Part shown: one piece after another, positions 53,001-60,244 of the stretch
How the letters are laid out: each line of letters begins with the position of its first letter
Position numbering within the stretch: the first letter of the stretch is position 1
DNA from: Vagococcus carniphilus
GTDB taxonomy: Bacteria > Bacillota > Bacilli > Lactobacillales > Vagococcaceae
Assembly (NCBI RefSeq): GCF_014397115.1
Contig: NZ_CP060720.1
Span: 2,000,001-2,064,000 of the forward strand
DNA length: 64,000 bases
Reading direction: 5' to 3'
The notes under the pieces: generated by a model
The model's database searches: none
What the model saw: the letters and a program-made list of their open reading frames with translations, nothing else
Told to the model about the DNA's origin: nothing
Program-made: the position numbers and the translations under genes

Positions 53001-53627
53001 CATGATGTTTTTTTGCTGATTCTCCATTAAAAATTCTGATAAAGATAACAATAAATCATGACCATCGCAGTCTAACTCAATTAATCGATTCGTGTAACAA
53101 TCGAAAATTAATTGAATATCCTTAAGTTTCACTTTGATATCTGCTTCATGAGTTTCTTGTCCCATTGACAAATAAGTCTCTTCTAAATCCTTTGGTGAGA
53201 TATATCCTTCTTGAAGCTCATCAAAAATCTCAATAAGTTGCTCAATAAAGCCAGGTTTATTAATTTCTTGACGAAATAAAATTAGTTCGGGCTCAATTTC
53301 TAATAATACCTGCCTTAAAACCATATATTTTCCTGATTCTGATAATTTTTGTTTTTGGTATTTTTCAGTATTTTGTAAGAAGTACCATGCTAACCGTGAA
53401 AAACTGAAAACTTGTAACCTCATACTCACCATGTGTTCCCAATCTTTATAAGGAGGAAGGTTTGATAATTCTTGTAGTACGTTAATCTCTGTTTCAAACT
53501 TAACGTGGTTAGGAACTAAGTAAAAAACTTCATTCTCATCACTTTGCTTTAGCCAGTCATCTGCTTGTCTAACTAATTCTTTTGTATGATCAGCACTTGC
53601 TGGTCCTATAATAAATTGAATACTCAC
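50067..53627 (-). CDS. addB: ATP-dependent nuclease subunit B (RexB type)
   Basis: Partner of AddA, with a UvrD-like N-terminal scaffold and a C-terminal RecB-family nuclease bound to an Fe-S cluster. Nuclease residues are in VRGKIDRID and LSVIDYKSSKHNF. Cluster cysteines are in FYKCQYKYFL and the C-terminal CEFCPFRSVC. The N-terminal Walker A of Bacillus AddB is replaced by FIIGPASADHTKEL, without GKT, as in lactic-acid-bacterial RexB. The start is placed at GTG 53627 (MSIQFIIG), 7 nt after GAGGAG. The GTG at 53654 has no ribosome site. Confidence 0.95.
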   Translation of the reverse strand: MSIQFIIGPASADHTKELVRQADDWLKQSDENEVFYLVPNHVKFETEINVLQELSNLPPYKDWEHMVSMRLQVFSFSRLAWYFLQNTEKYQKQKLSESGKYMVLRQVLLEIEPELILFRQEINKPGFIEQLIEIFDELQEGYISPKDLEETYLSMGQETHEADIKVKLKDIQLIFDCYTNRLIELDCDGHDLLLSLSEFLMENQQKNIMFIVSGFTNFTAIEKQLIEQLMRVSGEFRIALVLNQKYTQQAPQSIDLFYNTGVLYQELFQLAQMNQLPVLIDKKLTGAVDSKLNVIDEAWQASQKLAKSNPQNKQEGQDVLEIWKCNDSYAEVMSVAKKIRELVASGHYRYQDMVVLTRDIESYQRIIEPVFSSNDIPFYMNQEQEMKHHPLVDFLQSLFNMNQHYYQYRDVLRFLRTELFCPDNQELEANLQWEDFMLSFREQIDYTENVVLAYGYSGNDWIKKQDWKYINYHYGSEEDTLDKDQIIQEKSNDIRHLIRDYVAPFFKKLEKVSLGKEASLVFYDFLIEAGIEKQILFMRDQELLRGNLIKARNHEQAWQSLMTLLDEYTELMGDYPFELKEFIQIFQTGLEGLSFSKVPTTLDQLVVTSMDLVRAKKSKVTFIIGATDQQLPRKIENKTLLTDEERGLIKEQLPVEKHLKKDRTGDSAKEPFVFYLSLLSATEKIILSYPRISETSKEIKISPYLEVLKKSLGVEEQSKSHGFEVNQDINVSDFSTDDVLLSQWIGFKRLLQDENYPAPWLFNQLEKRLLKEKEFKTKRLLSSLEHQNIPENLSPVSVEELYGDTVYASVSKIENFYKCQYKYFLMYGLGLKERDKFELSPAATGDFYHETLDQFFKELIKRELVLSQMTQGDIYDLTQAVLMNVLGEDKFAILNTTNRMNYIKYQLEKTIHRVGWSLKRQSERSNMDVIQTEVLFGQALQEISLDSLDFELSQQKKLKVRGKIDRIDKMKIEEDVYLSVIDYKSSKHNFDFVDAYYGLALQMVTYLNVALENAVTLVGEKAKAAGAFYMHVQNPVLTGSEKITDETLEEEMLKAFKYEGILVKEERLLESLDKTIDLGIKSSVYPYEQLKKGTMKSSRFVSEEELDWLIDNNQTKFKEAGEAIFKGSTKLNPAYKGQTRVACEFCPFRSVCQFDVMLKENNYHRIEPLDKEEIMKCQMEEQKNDE

Positions 53628-53668
53628 ACTCTGACTCCTCTCTTTCTCATTCACTCTTACTATTCTCT

Positions 53669-53697
53669 ATTATAAACTAAAATAAAATTTCTCTAAA
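53669..53697 (-). promoter_or_regulatory. Second (proximal) addBA promoter
   Basis: TTTAGA (53692-53697), a 17-bp spacer and TATAAT (53669-53674) on the minus strand, about 40 bp before the GTG start. No SOS box overlaps it, so it could give basal expression. Confidence 0.6.
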
Positions 53698-53716
53698 ATA
53701 GTTATTTCTTATCGTC

Positions 53717-53745
53717 ATTATACGAAAACATGTTCGGTGTGTAAA
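53717..53745 (-). promoter_or_regulatory. Distal addBA promoter with a LexA/DinR box in the spacer
   Basis: TTTACA (53740-53745), exactly 17 bp, TATAAT (53717-53722). The spacer contains CGAACATGTTTTCG (53723-53736), which matches CGAACRNRYGTTYG at 13 of 14 positions. A LexA dimer here would cover the promoter core. Confidence 0.75.
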
Positions 53746-53751
53746 GTTTAA

Positions 53752-53826
53752 CAAAAAAAGCTTCAAGAAATCAATTGAAAACATAAACTTCGATAAGTTT
53801 TTTGTTTTCCTTTAATTTCTTAAAGC
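53752..53826 (-). terminator. Long multi-helix terminator hairpin after lepB
   Basis: The arms, read on the plus strand, are GCTT-c-AAGAAAT-caatt-GAAAAC-ata-AACTT, a cgat loop, and AAGTT-tttt-GTTTTC-cttta-ATTTCTT-a-AAGC (53760-53826). That gives 22 base pairs interrupted by roughly symmetrical internal loops. Seven T residues follow on the minus strand. Confidence 0.7.
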
Positions 53827-53832
53827 AAGTTT

Positions 53833-54390
53833 TTATTTAACCGTACCCCATTTTGAAGGTGGCCAATAAGAAAATTTTACATTTCCTAAAATATTATCTT
53901 CTTTAATAAAACCAATCATACGGCTATCTTTTGAATTTTGACGATTATCACCCATTACGAAAAATTCACCTTTTGGTACTTTTTTCTCACCAAGCAAATC
54001 ATCCATTTTAAAATCTTGTGTTAAAGGTAATCCGTATGGCGCTTCGATTTCATTTGGATTATCTTTATATTGGTCTAAGTACGGTTCATCATATTTTTTA
54101 CCATTAATGTACAATTGGTCGTCTTTAAATTCAATCGTGTCTCCTGGTAAACCAATAACTCGTTTAATATAATTTCGACTAGGATTATCTGGTGCAGGGA
54201 ATGTCACAATATCAAATCTCTCCACATCAGATTGTTTTAAAGCAATAACCCGCTCTCTATCCACCATTGTTGGATTCATTGAATTTCCTGATACATTAGT
54301 TGGCGAGAATACAAATGCTCGAAGTAAGAATAAGATAACAACTAACCCACCAAACCAAACCACATTACTTATTATTTCTTTTTTACTCAT
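53833..54390 (-). CDS. lepB: Signal peptidase I
   Basis: Type I signal peptidase anchored by one N-terminal helix (residues 8-27), cleaving Sec and Tat preproteins on the outer face. The Ser-Lys dyad is visible as SGNSMNPTMVDRERV and SRNYIKRVIGLPGDTIEF. The later boxes EFFVMGDNRQNSKDSR and LGNVKFSYWP are intact. Length (185 aa) is standard for Gram-positive SipS-type enzymes. It is monocistronic. Confidence 0.95.
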   Translation of the reverse strand: MSKKEIISNVVWFGGLVVILFLLRAFVFSPTNVSGNSMNPTMVDRERVIALKQSDVERFDIVTFPAPDNPSRNYIKRVIGLPGDTIEFKDDQLYINGKKYDEPYLDQYKDNPNEIEAPYGLPLTQDFKMDDLLGEKKVPKGEFFVMGDNRQNSKDSRMIGFIKEDNILGNVKFSYWPPSKWGTVK

Positions 54391-54505
54391 ATAGTCACTT
54401 CTCTCATAATTGATTCTTTTCTATTATAGTTTACCATATAGAAGTTTTTGTGAATAGATTAGGACATTTATTAATTTTCTGACTAGAAATAGATAAATTA
54501 ATCAC

Positions 54506-54534
54506 TTGTACTCACATTTATTATTCCTTATTAT
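54506..54534 (+). promoter_or_regulatory. Promoter of the APC-family permease gene
   Basis: TTGTAC (54506-54511), 17 bp, TATTAT (54529-54534). The region down to the gene also holds a short inverted repeat TATGG-N7-CCATA (54542-54558). Confidence 0.5.
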
Positions 54535-54587
54535 AACAAATTATGGTATATTTCCATATATAAAATTATAAAATGGGAGGGATTTTT

Positions 54588-55922
54588 ATTAATCAAAACA
54601 AATCATACGGCCTTTGGACTGCCACTGCTATGATTGTTGGAATCTGCGTTGGTTCTGGTATCTTTTTCAAAGTAGATGACATCTTAACTTTTACAGGTGG
54701 TAACGTCTTTTTAGGAGCACTTGTCTTTATTATCGGAGCCTTTAGCATTATTTTTGGAAGTATTTCTCTTTCAAATCTTGCTTCTATTTCAACTAAAACA
54801 GGAGGAATTGTCGGCTACTTTGAAGATTTTTATTCAAATAAATTGGCTAGTGCAGTTGGTTGGTTCCAAACTTTCCTCTACTACCCGACGATTGCTGTTG
54901 TTGTTGCTTGGGCTTCTGGTATCTATACTTGTTTATTATTTAACTTACCTAATCAACTTGATTTACAAATGGGAATTGGTTTTTTATATTTGCTATTTTT
55001 TTATCTTATTAATATTATTTCAAGTTCAATTGGTGGGAAATTTCAAGTCATCTCATCAGTCATTAAGTTGATTCCTTTAATTGGCGTTGGAGTTGTCGCA
55101 ATATTCTTTAAACAAGCACAACCAGAAATTCCGGCAAATGTTGAGCCAGTTCAACTAACTAATGTTGGGATCGGCTGGTTAGCTGCTCTTGCACCAACCG
55201 CCTTTTCATATGATGGCTGGGCGATTTCTTTAAGTATTTCAAACGAAGTGAAAGATTCTAAAAAAACAATGCCCCTTGCTTTAACGATTGCTCCAATCAT
55301 TGTCCTTTTCGTTTACCTATCTTATTTCTTAGGAATGAATAAAATTTTAGGACCTGAGTACATTCTTTCCACAGGAGACGGGGCTGTAATGGCAATTGGA
55401 CAACTACTTCTAGGACGAAGTGGTGAAATAGTTATTTTGATATTTATATTAATTTCTATGTTAGGAGTTGTAAATGGGGTTGCACTAGGACACATTCGTA
55501 TGCCTTATGCCTTAGCTTCAAAAGAAATGGTACCCTCAGCCAAAAAAATAGTTACTCATAAAAAAGGTTTTTTAGGAAACTATTCTGCAATGATTAGTTT
55601 AACCTGTGCTATTTTTTGGTTTGGCGTTCATTATTTAACCCAAAAATTTCATTTAATGGCAACTGGAGATATTAGTGAAATTGCTATCGTCTTTGGCTAT
55701 CTTTTTTATAGTATTTTGTATGTTAAAGTAATGATGCTTTATAAAGAAAAAGTGATTACTAATTTTTTCACTGGTGTTGTATCACCTACATTAGCAATGA
55801 TTGGCGGTTTAATTATTATTGTGGGAGGCTTTTCATCTAACCCTGCATCTATGTCTGTCTTTTTTATCATTTGCTTATCATTTTGCGTAACTGGGTATCT
55901 TTTTTATAAAAATAAACATTAA
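54588..55922 (+). CDS. APC-family amino acid permease
   Basis: A transporter of about 445 residues with twelve predicted helices. The family's first helix TATAMIVGICVGSGIFFKVDD carries the GSGIF substrate-binding loop, and helix 6 has APTAFSYDGWAISLSISNEVKDSKKTMP. The pattern fits the LAT/SteT-like amino acid exchangers. The start is unusual. ATG 54573 has no ribosome site and its next codons form the strong GGGAGGG. The codon 6 nt after that sequence is ATT (54588), giving (M)NQNKSYGLWTA, the expected N-terminus. The amino acid transported is unknown. Confidence 0.88.
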   Translation: MNQNKSYGLWTATAMIVGICVGSGIFFKVDDILTFTGGNVFLGALVFIIGAFSIIFGSISLSNLASISTKTGGIVGYFEDFYSNKLASAVGWFQTFLYYPTIAVVVAWASGIYTCLLFNLPNQLDLQMGIGFLYLLFFYLINIISSSIGGKFQVISSVIKLIPLIGVGVVAIFFKQAQPEIPANVEPVQLTNVGIGWLAALAPTAFSYDGWAISLSISNEVKDSKKTMPLALTIAPIIVLFVYLSYFLGMNKILGPEYILSTGDGAVMAIGQLLLGRSGEIVILIFILISMLGVVNGVALGHIRMPYALASKEMVPSAKKIVTHKKGFLGNYSAMISLTCAIFWFGVHYLTQKFHLMATGDISEIAIVFGYLFYSILYVKVMMLYKEKVITNFFTGVVSPTLAMIGGLIIIVGGFSSNPASMSVFFIICLSFCVTGYLFYKNKH

Positions 55923-55925
55923 TGA

Positions 55926-55969
55926 AAAGATTGTGATATAAGTCTTCTATCTTATATCATGATCTTTTT
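55926..55969 (+). terminator. Terminator of the APC permease gene
   Basis: AAAGATTGTGATATAAG pairs, with two wobble or mismatched positions, with CTTATATCATGATCTTT. A run of T residues follows. Confidence 0.8.
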
Positions 55970-56016
55970 TATTTCTTAAAAAAAATTACTTTTTCATTTA
56001 TTTCTTTTGGTTTTGA

Positions 56017-56061
56017 TGATATGATATATCATATCAAAAATAAAATAAAAAGATATATCAT
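56017..56061 (+). promoter_or_regulatory. Operator pair at the GH92 promoter
   Basis: A perfect 20-bp palindrome TGATATGATATATCATATCA (56017-56036) overlaps a TATGAT -10 candidate (56020-56025). A second, one-mismatch copy AAGATATATCAT (56050-56061) follows just before the start codon. The core ATGATATATCAT is the same as at the regulator and GH125 promoters. Confidence 0.75.
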
Positions 56062-56074
56062 AATGAGACTTAAT

Positions 56075-58264
56075 ATGTTAACTACAATTGATACACGTCA
56101 CGGAACAGCTAATCAGCATAGCTATTCAAATGGAAACACTCTTCCTTACACTGGTGTTCCATTTGGTATGAATTATTTTTGTGTTCAAACTAATGGAGAT
56201 AATGGGAGTTGGTGGTTTCATCCAGAAGATAGAGTTTTTCAAGGATTCAGATTAACTCATCAACCTAGTCCGTGGATGGGAGATTTTAGTCATCTTGTCA
56301 TTGCTCCTGTTTCAGGTGCGGTTTCCAAAACAGAAAGTTACTTTAATCAAGGATCTTTTCGACCAGAAGAAGCAACTTTTCAACCTCACTACCTCAATAT
56401 TTATTCAGAGAGACATCGTATTTTAAGCGAGTTAACTGGCTTTACTTATGGAGGTCATCTTAAATTTACTTATGAAAGAAAAAATGAAGTTCCTGGTTTC
56501 TTTGTTCGTTCAAAAGGACCTGCTGAATTTAAAAATGAAGGCGATTTAATTACAGGGTTTATCTCTAATTATGCAGGTTCAGAAGATAAAGATTTAAAAA
56601 TGTACCTAGCTATCTCATTATCTGAATCAATTACTTCTTGCCAAATTGAAAAAAATGAACGTATGATTTCTTTAGATAAGGAAACAATTCAACTAACAGA
56701 TCCTGATATTTACTTCTCATTTGAAACAAGTTCTCAGAAAAAAGTAGTTGAACTTACTCTGGCTACATCATTTATTAGTCCTGAACAAGCATTACTGAAC
56801 TTAAAAAGAGAACAAGGAATAAGCTTTGAAGAACATAAAGAAAAAGCAGCAAATAAATGGGTTTCTTATTTAAATAGAATTGAAGTTGAAAGTAAAAATA
56901 AAGAACAAGTTGCTCTATTTTATCAAATGATGTATCGAAGCTTCCTATTTCCCCAAACATGGCATGAAATCAATGAACAGGAAGAGAAAGTTCATTACGA
57001 TACACTAAGTAAGTCTGTTAAACCTGGCCCTTATTATACAAATAACGGCTTTTGGGATACATGCCGCACAATCTATCCACTCTATTCTTTAATTGCTACT
57101 AAAGAGTATGAAGACATGTTAGAAGGTTTCTATAATGCTTATCAAAATAGTGGTTATTTACCGAAGTGGTTATCTCCTGATGAACGTGGGTTAATGCCTG
57201 GTACTCTGATTGATGCCGTTATTGCAGATGCTGCTGTTAAAGGAATTAAATCAGAAAAAATGCCTCAATTTTTAGAGGCAATGATAAAAGCGGCAACAAC
57301 TAATAGCGGTAAAGATAACTATGGTCGTCAAGGAACCGAAGATTACTTAAAATACGGTTATGTTCCTAGCAACTATCATGAAAGTGTGAATCACACACAA
57401 GATTACGCTTATAGTGATTTCTGTATTTCTCGTGTGGCTGATGTTTTAAATGACAAAAAAACACAAGAAGAATATGAAAAACAATCATTAAATTATCGAA
57501 ACTTAGTAGATACTGAATTTGGAGTTTTACGTGCTAAAGATGCAGATGGTACTCCAAAAACACCTTTCAATCCTTATGCATGGGGGCGTGATTATGCAGA
57601 AGGCAGTGCTTATCAAAATAGTTTTGCTACCTTCCATGATTATCAAGGGCTTATCAAAGTTCATGGTGGTAAAGAGAAATTTACAGAGATTATCACTAAT
57701 TTATGTAATACTTATCCGATTTTTGATGTAGATGGTTATGGTTTTGAAATTCATGAAATGAGTGAAATGGCAGCTATTGATTTTGGGCAAATTGCTATTT
57801 CAAATCAGCCAAGTTTCCATCTCCCACATCTCTTTAATTATGTTGGTCAATTAAGTACCACTCAACATATTCTAAAAGAATTAATGACTCGTGCTTTCGA
57901 ACTTGGATATAGAGGATATCCAGGAGATGAAGACAACGGTAGTATGAGTGCTTGGTTTGTCTTAAATAGCATGGGAATTTACCCTATCACGCTAGGTAGC
58001 GGTGAGTATTCAATTGGTATTCCTTTATTTGATAAAGTGACTGTTCATTTAGCCAACGGAAAAGATTTAACAATTGAAACAAATAATAATGTTCCTCAAT
58101 ATCATTACTCAAAAGAAATTCGATTGAATGAAGAGGTTCATCAAGACCTTTTCTTTACACATAAGGATTTAATGGGTGGAGCCCATATTGAATTTGATTT
58201 ATGTTTAGTTCCACCAACTACAACATATACTGATAGTCAACTACCTTACTCATTAACAAAATAA
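56075..58264 (+). CDS. GH92 family alpha-mannosidase (cytosolic)
   Basis: Calcium-dependent exo-alpha-mannosidase of glycoside hydrolase family 92, most members of which remove alpha-1,2-linked mannose from N-glycans. Conserved segments are IDTRHGTANQHSYSNGNTLPYTGVPFGMN at the N-terminus, NGFWDTCRTIYPLYSLI, NHTQDYAYSDFCISRVADVL and the C-terminal GYPGDEDNGSMSAWFVLNSMGIYP, which includes the acid/base and Ca-binding residues. There is no signal peptide, so it acts on imported oligosaccharide. The ATG at 56021 lies in the operator. 56063 and 56075 are the plausible starts, and neither has a strong ribosome site. Confidence 0.92.
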   Translation: MLTTIDTRHGTANQHSYSNGNTLPYTGVPFGMNYFCVQTNGDNGSWWFHPEDRVFQGFRLTHQPSPWMGDFSHLVIAPVSGAVSKTESYFNQGSFRPEEATFQPHYLNIYSERHRILSELTGFTYGGHLKFTYERKNEVPGFFVRSKGPAEFKNEGDLITGFISNYAGSEDKDLKMYLAISLSESITSCQIEKNERMISLDKETIQLTDPDIYFSFETSSQKKVVELTLATSFISPEQALLNLKREQGISFEEHKEKAANKWVSYLNRIEVESKNKEQVALFYQMMYRSFLFPQTWHEINEQEEKVHYDTLSKSVKPGPYYTNNGFWDTCRTIYPLYSLIATKEYEDMLEGFYNAYQNSGYLPKWLSPDERGLMPGTLIDAVIADAAVKGIKSEKMPQFLEAMIKAATTNSGKDNYGRQGTEDYLKYGYVPSNYHESVNHTQDYAYSDFCISRVADVLNDKKTQEEYEKQSLNYRNLVDTEFGVLRAKDADGTPKTPFNPYAWGRDYAEGSAYQNSFATFHDYQGLIKVHGGKEKFTEIITNLCNTYPIFDVDGYGFEIHEMSEMAAIDFGQIAISNQPSFHLPHLFNYVGQLSTTQHILKELMTRAFELGYRGYPGDEDNGSMSAWFVLNSMGIYPITLGSGEYSIGIPLFDKVTVHLANGKDLTIETNNNVPQYHYSKEIRLNEEVHQDLFFTHKDLMGGAHIEFDLCLVPPTTTYTDSQLPYSLTK

Positions 58265-58269
58265 TATAA

Positions 58270-58315
58270 AGAGCTACTCACAAAAATTTTTTTTCAATTA
58301 ATTGTGAGTAGCTCT
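58270..58315. terminator. Bidirectional terminator after the GH92 gene
   Basis: AGAGCTACTCACAA (58270-58283) pairs perfectly with TTGTGAGTAGCTCT (58302-58315) around an A/T-rich loop. It is shared with the convergent small gene. Confidence 0.85.
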
Positions 58316-58323
58316 ATTAAATT

Positions 58324-58689
58324 TTAATCAGCTATTTCTTTTTCTATAAAATCTAAAGCTCTAATGGATCTAATCTCTAAATCTAACTCTAAACCTAAAT
58401 GGGAAGTATCAAAATTTGGATTATCATCTAAAACGTAAATTGGGACCTTTAGCCCATAACAAAGACCTAATTCAAAATAACTTCTATTATCCATTTCACC
58501 CCAAAGAAAGATATAGTCAGCTTGTCTTAAAAAAGCTTTTAAATTTTCTAACTCGTTAATATCCCCTGTTTCAACTACCTCAGCATCAGTAAAATAAAGG
58601 CCATAACAACCTTCTGTAAAATATGATATATCAACCAAAATTTGATTCTCTTTTAACTTGTTTGGTTTAATCAGATAAATTTTAGACAC
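58324..58689 (-). CDS. Small Rossmann-like protein resembling nucleoside 2-deoxyribosyltransferase-fold proteins
   Basis: A 121-residue alpha/beta protein. The segment ADYIFLWGEMDNRSYFELGLCYGLKVPIYVLDD resembles the E-x-G-x-A-x-x-x-x-K-P-(I/V) part of the nucleoside deoxyribosyltransferase/YtoQ-like fold, with a glutamate in the expected place. The N-terminal half is unlike the classic enzymes, so an enzymatic role is uncertain. GTG 58689 is the start, with AGAGGC upstream. It is monocistronic and opposite to its neighbours. Confidence 0.6.
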   Translation of the reverse strand: MSKIYLIKPNKLKENQILVDISYFTEGCYGLYFTDAEVVETGDINELENLKAFLRQADYIFLWGEMDNRSYFELGLCYGLKVPIYVLDDNPNFDTSHLGLELDLEIRSIRALDFIEKEIAD

Positions 58690-58762
58690 AAGCTTTTGCC
58701 TCTTTTCGTATTTTTTTATGCTTAATTGTATTATACTATCATCATAAAGGAAGTGATTAAAA

Positions 58763-59629
58763 ATGGAAGAAAAAAATACATTTCATATTAACGGTTACTT
58801 AGGTTTATTTATTTTAATTATAATGATTGCTGGTGGTGGCTACTTATTCTATCTAACAATCATTAACGAAACCATTGGAACTGCAATTTTAGGAGCACTT
58901 ATCTGGATTATATCAGGACTCTTTATCAGCTCTCTAACGATTGTTAGTCCCAATCAAGCAAAAGCCATACTTTTCTTTGGTAAGTATTTAGGAACAATTA
59001 CAGATAATGGACTGTTTATCACAACTCCATTAACTCAAAAAATTCCTCTTTCACTAAAAGTAAGAAACTTTAATACAGCTCTTTTAAAGGTGAATGATTC
59101 TGATGGTAATCCCATTGAAATTTCAGCAGTTGTTGTTTTTAAAGTGGTAGATTCTGCCAAAGCTCTGTTTTCAGTTGATAATTACAAAGACTTTGTTGCT
59201 ATTCAAAGTGAAACTGCCTTAAGACATATCGCCTCTCAGTATCCATATGATACTTTTGAAGACCAAGACATTACTCTTCGTGGCAATACAACCGAAGTCT
59301 CTGAAAAACTGAAAATTGAACTAGAGGAACGCCTTTCTATTGCTGGAGTTGAAGTAATTGAAACACGATTAAACCACTTAGCTTATGCAACTGAAATTGC
59401 GAGTGCTATGCTTCAAAGGCAACAAGCCAGAGCCATCCTTTCAGCTAGACAAACAATTGTTGAGGGTGCTGTCTCTATGACACAAATGGCATTAGAGCAA
59501 ATTGAAGAAGGACAAAAAATGACTTTTACTGATGACAAAAAAGTACAATTAATCAATAACCTTCTCGTTTCAATTATTACTGATAAAGGAACTCAACCAG
59601 TAATCAACACAGGAGATTTAAGTGACTAA
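58763..59629 (+). CDS. SPFH/Band 7 domain membrane protein
   Basis: A 288-residue stomatin/prohibitin-like protein. It has two N-terminal membrane helices (residues 10-30 and 36-57) and an SPFH domain containing VSPNQAKAILFFGKYLGTI and IEISAVVVFKVVDSAKALFSVDNYKDFV. A helical assembly region follows (ASAMLQRQQARAILSARQTIVEGAVSM). Such proteins scaffold membrane microdomains. The stop and the next ATG overlap (TAATG), coupling it to an XRE-cupin regulator, which is an unusual pairing. Confidence 0.88.
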   Translation: MEEKNTFHINGYLGLFILIIMIAGGGYLFYLTIINETIGTAILGALIWIISGLFISSLTIVSPNQAKAILFFGKYLGTITDNGLFITTPLTQKIPLSLKVRNFNTALLKVNDSDGNPIEISAVVVFKVVDSAKALFSVDNYKDFVAIQSETALRHIASQYPYDTFEDQDITLRGNTTEVSEKLKIELEERLSIAGVEVIETRLNHLAYATEIASAMLQRQQARAILSARQTIVEGAVSMTQMALEQIEEGQKMTFTDDKKVQLINNLLVSIITDKGTQPVINTGDLSD

Positions 59630-60192
59630 TGACAATAAATGAAAATAATTCACTAATTAATAATGTAGGTAAAGATTTAAGGCAATTAAGAAAAGAAAAT
59701 AATTTAACCATCGACCAACTTGCTTCATTATCTCAAGTAAGTGGCATTACAATTAGTAATATTGAAAATGGAAAATCAAACCCAACGCTTAATAGTCTAT
59801 GGAAACTTTCAGAAGCTTTAAATGTTCCTTTAACAAAAGTGTTAGGCTTTTCAACGCCCAACACAACTATTTCTAAGTTTTCTGAAAGTTACTTTATCAA
59901 TGACTTGGAAAATGGTTGGGTCGTTCAACCTATTTTCCAAGATGAAAATATTGAAGTTTTTAGAGTTTGTCTTAAAGCTAACTCTTCAAATCCAGTTATG
60001 AATCAAACAAAAGGTTCCATTGAAATTATTACTGTTATGAAAGGTGAACTAAAATTAAAAGTAAAAGAGCAACTCTACTTTCTTTCTACATACGACAGTA
60101 TTAACTTTGATTCTGGAACACAGCATGAATACATTAACGAAACAAATGAAGATCTTTTCCTAAATATAGTTGTTAAATACCAAAACATATAA
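59629..60192 (+). CDS. XRE-family regulator with C-terminal cupin domain
   Basis: A 187-residue two-domain repressor. It has an N-terminal helix-turn-helix (LRQLRKENNLTIDQLASLSQVSGITISNIENGKSNPTLNSL) and a C-terminal double-stranded beta-helix (cupin) sensor (GSIEIITVMKGELKLKVKEQLYFL). The class usually senses a small metabolite and controls an adjacent transporter or enzyme. Here it follows the SPFH gene with a 1-bp overlap and precedes an MFS exporter. The stop codon lies inside the very long hairpin downstream. Confidence 0.88.
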   Translation: MTINENNSLINNVGKDLRQLRKENNLTIDQLASLSQVSGITISNIENGKSNPTLNSLWKLSEALNVPLTKVLGFSTPNTTISKFSESYFINDLENGWVVQPIFQDENIEVFRVCLKANSSNPVMNQTKGSIEIITVMKGELKLKVKEQLYFLSTYDSINFDSGTQHEYINETNEDLFLNIVVKYQNI

Positions 60193-60230
60193 TATAATAT
60201 ATTTCGTATATATTATATTATATGTTTTTT
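60182..60230 (+). terminator. 21-bp perfect A/T hairpin with a UUCGU loop and T-run
   Basis: Arms 60182-60202 and 60208-60228 pair perfectly over 21 bp, with the 5-nt loop TTCGT and a T-run at 60225-60230. It overlaps the last codons of the XRE-cupin gene and lies 10-15 bp before the MFS gene, so it should separate or attenuate the two. Confidence 0.75.
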
Positions 60231-60244
60231 AGAAAGGATCTTTT

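Noticed and set aside
56021-56062. N-terminal extension of GH92 from ATG 56021
   Set aside because: That ATG is part of the 20-bp operator palindrome and probably lies upstream of the transcription start. Family proteins begin near IDTRHGT.
58623-58634. ATGATATATCAA, one mismatch from the mannosidase operator
   Set aside because: It lies inside the coding region of the small Rossmann-like protein (codons for V-D-I-S-Y), about 60 bp into the gene, and is best taken as chance in AT-rich DNA unless binding is shown.
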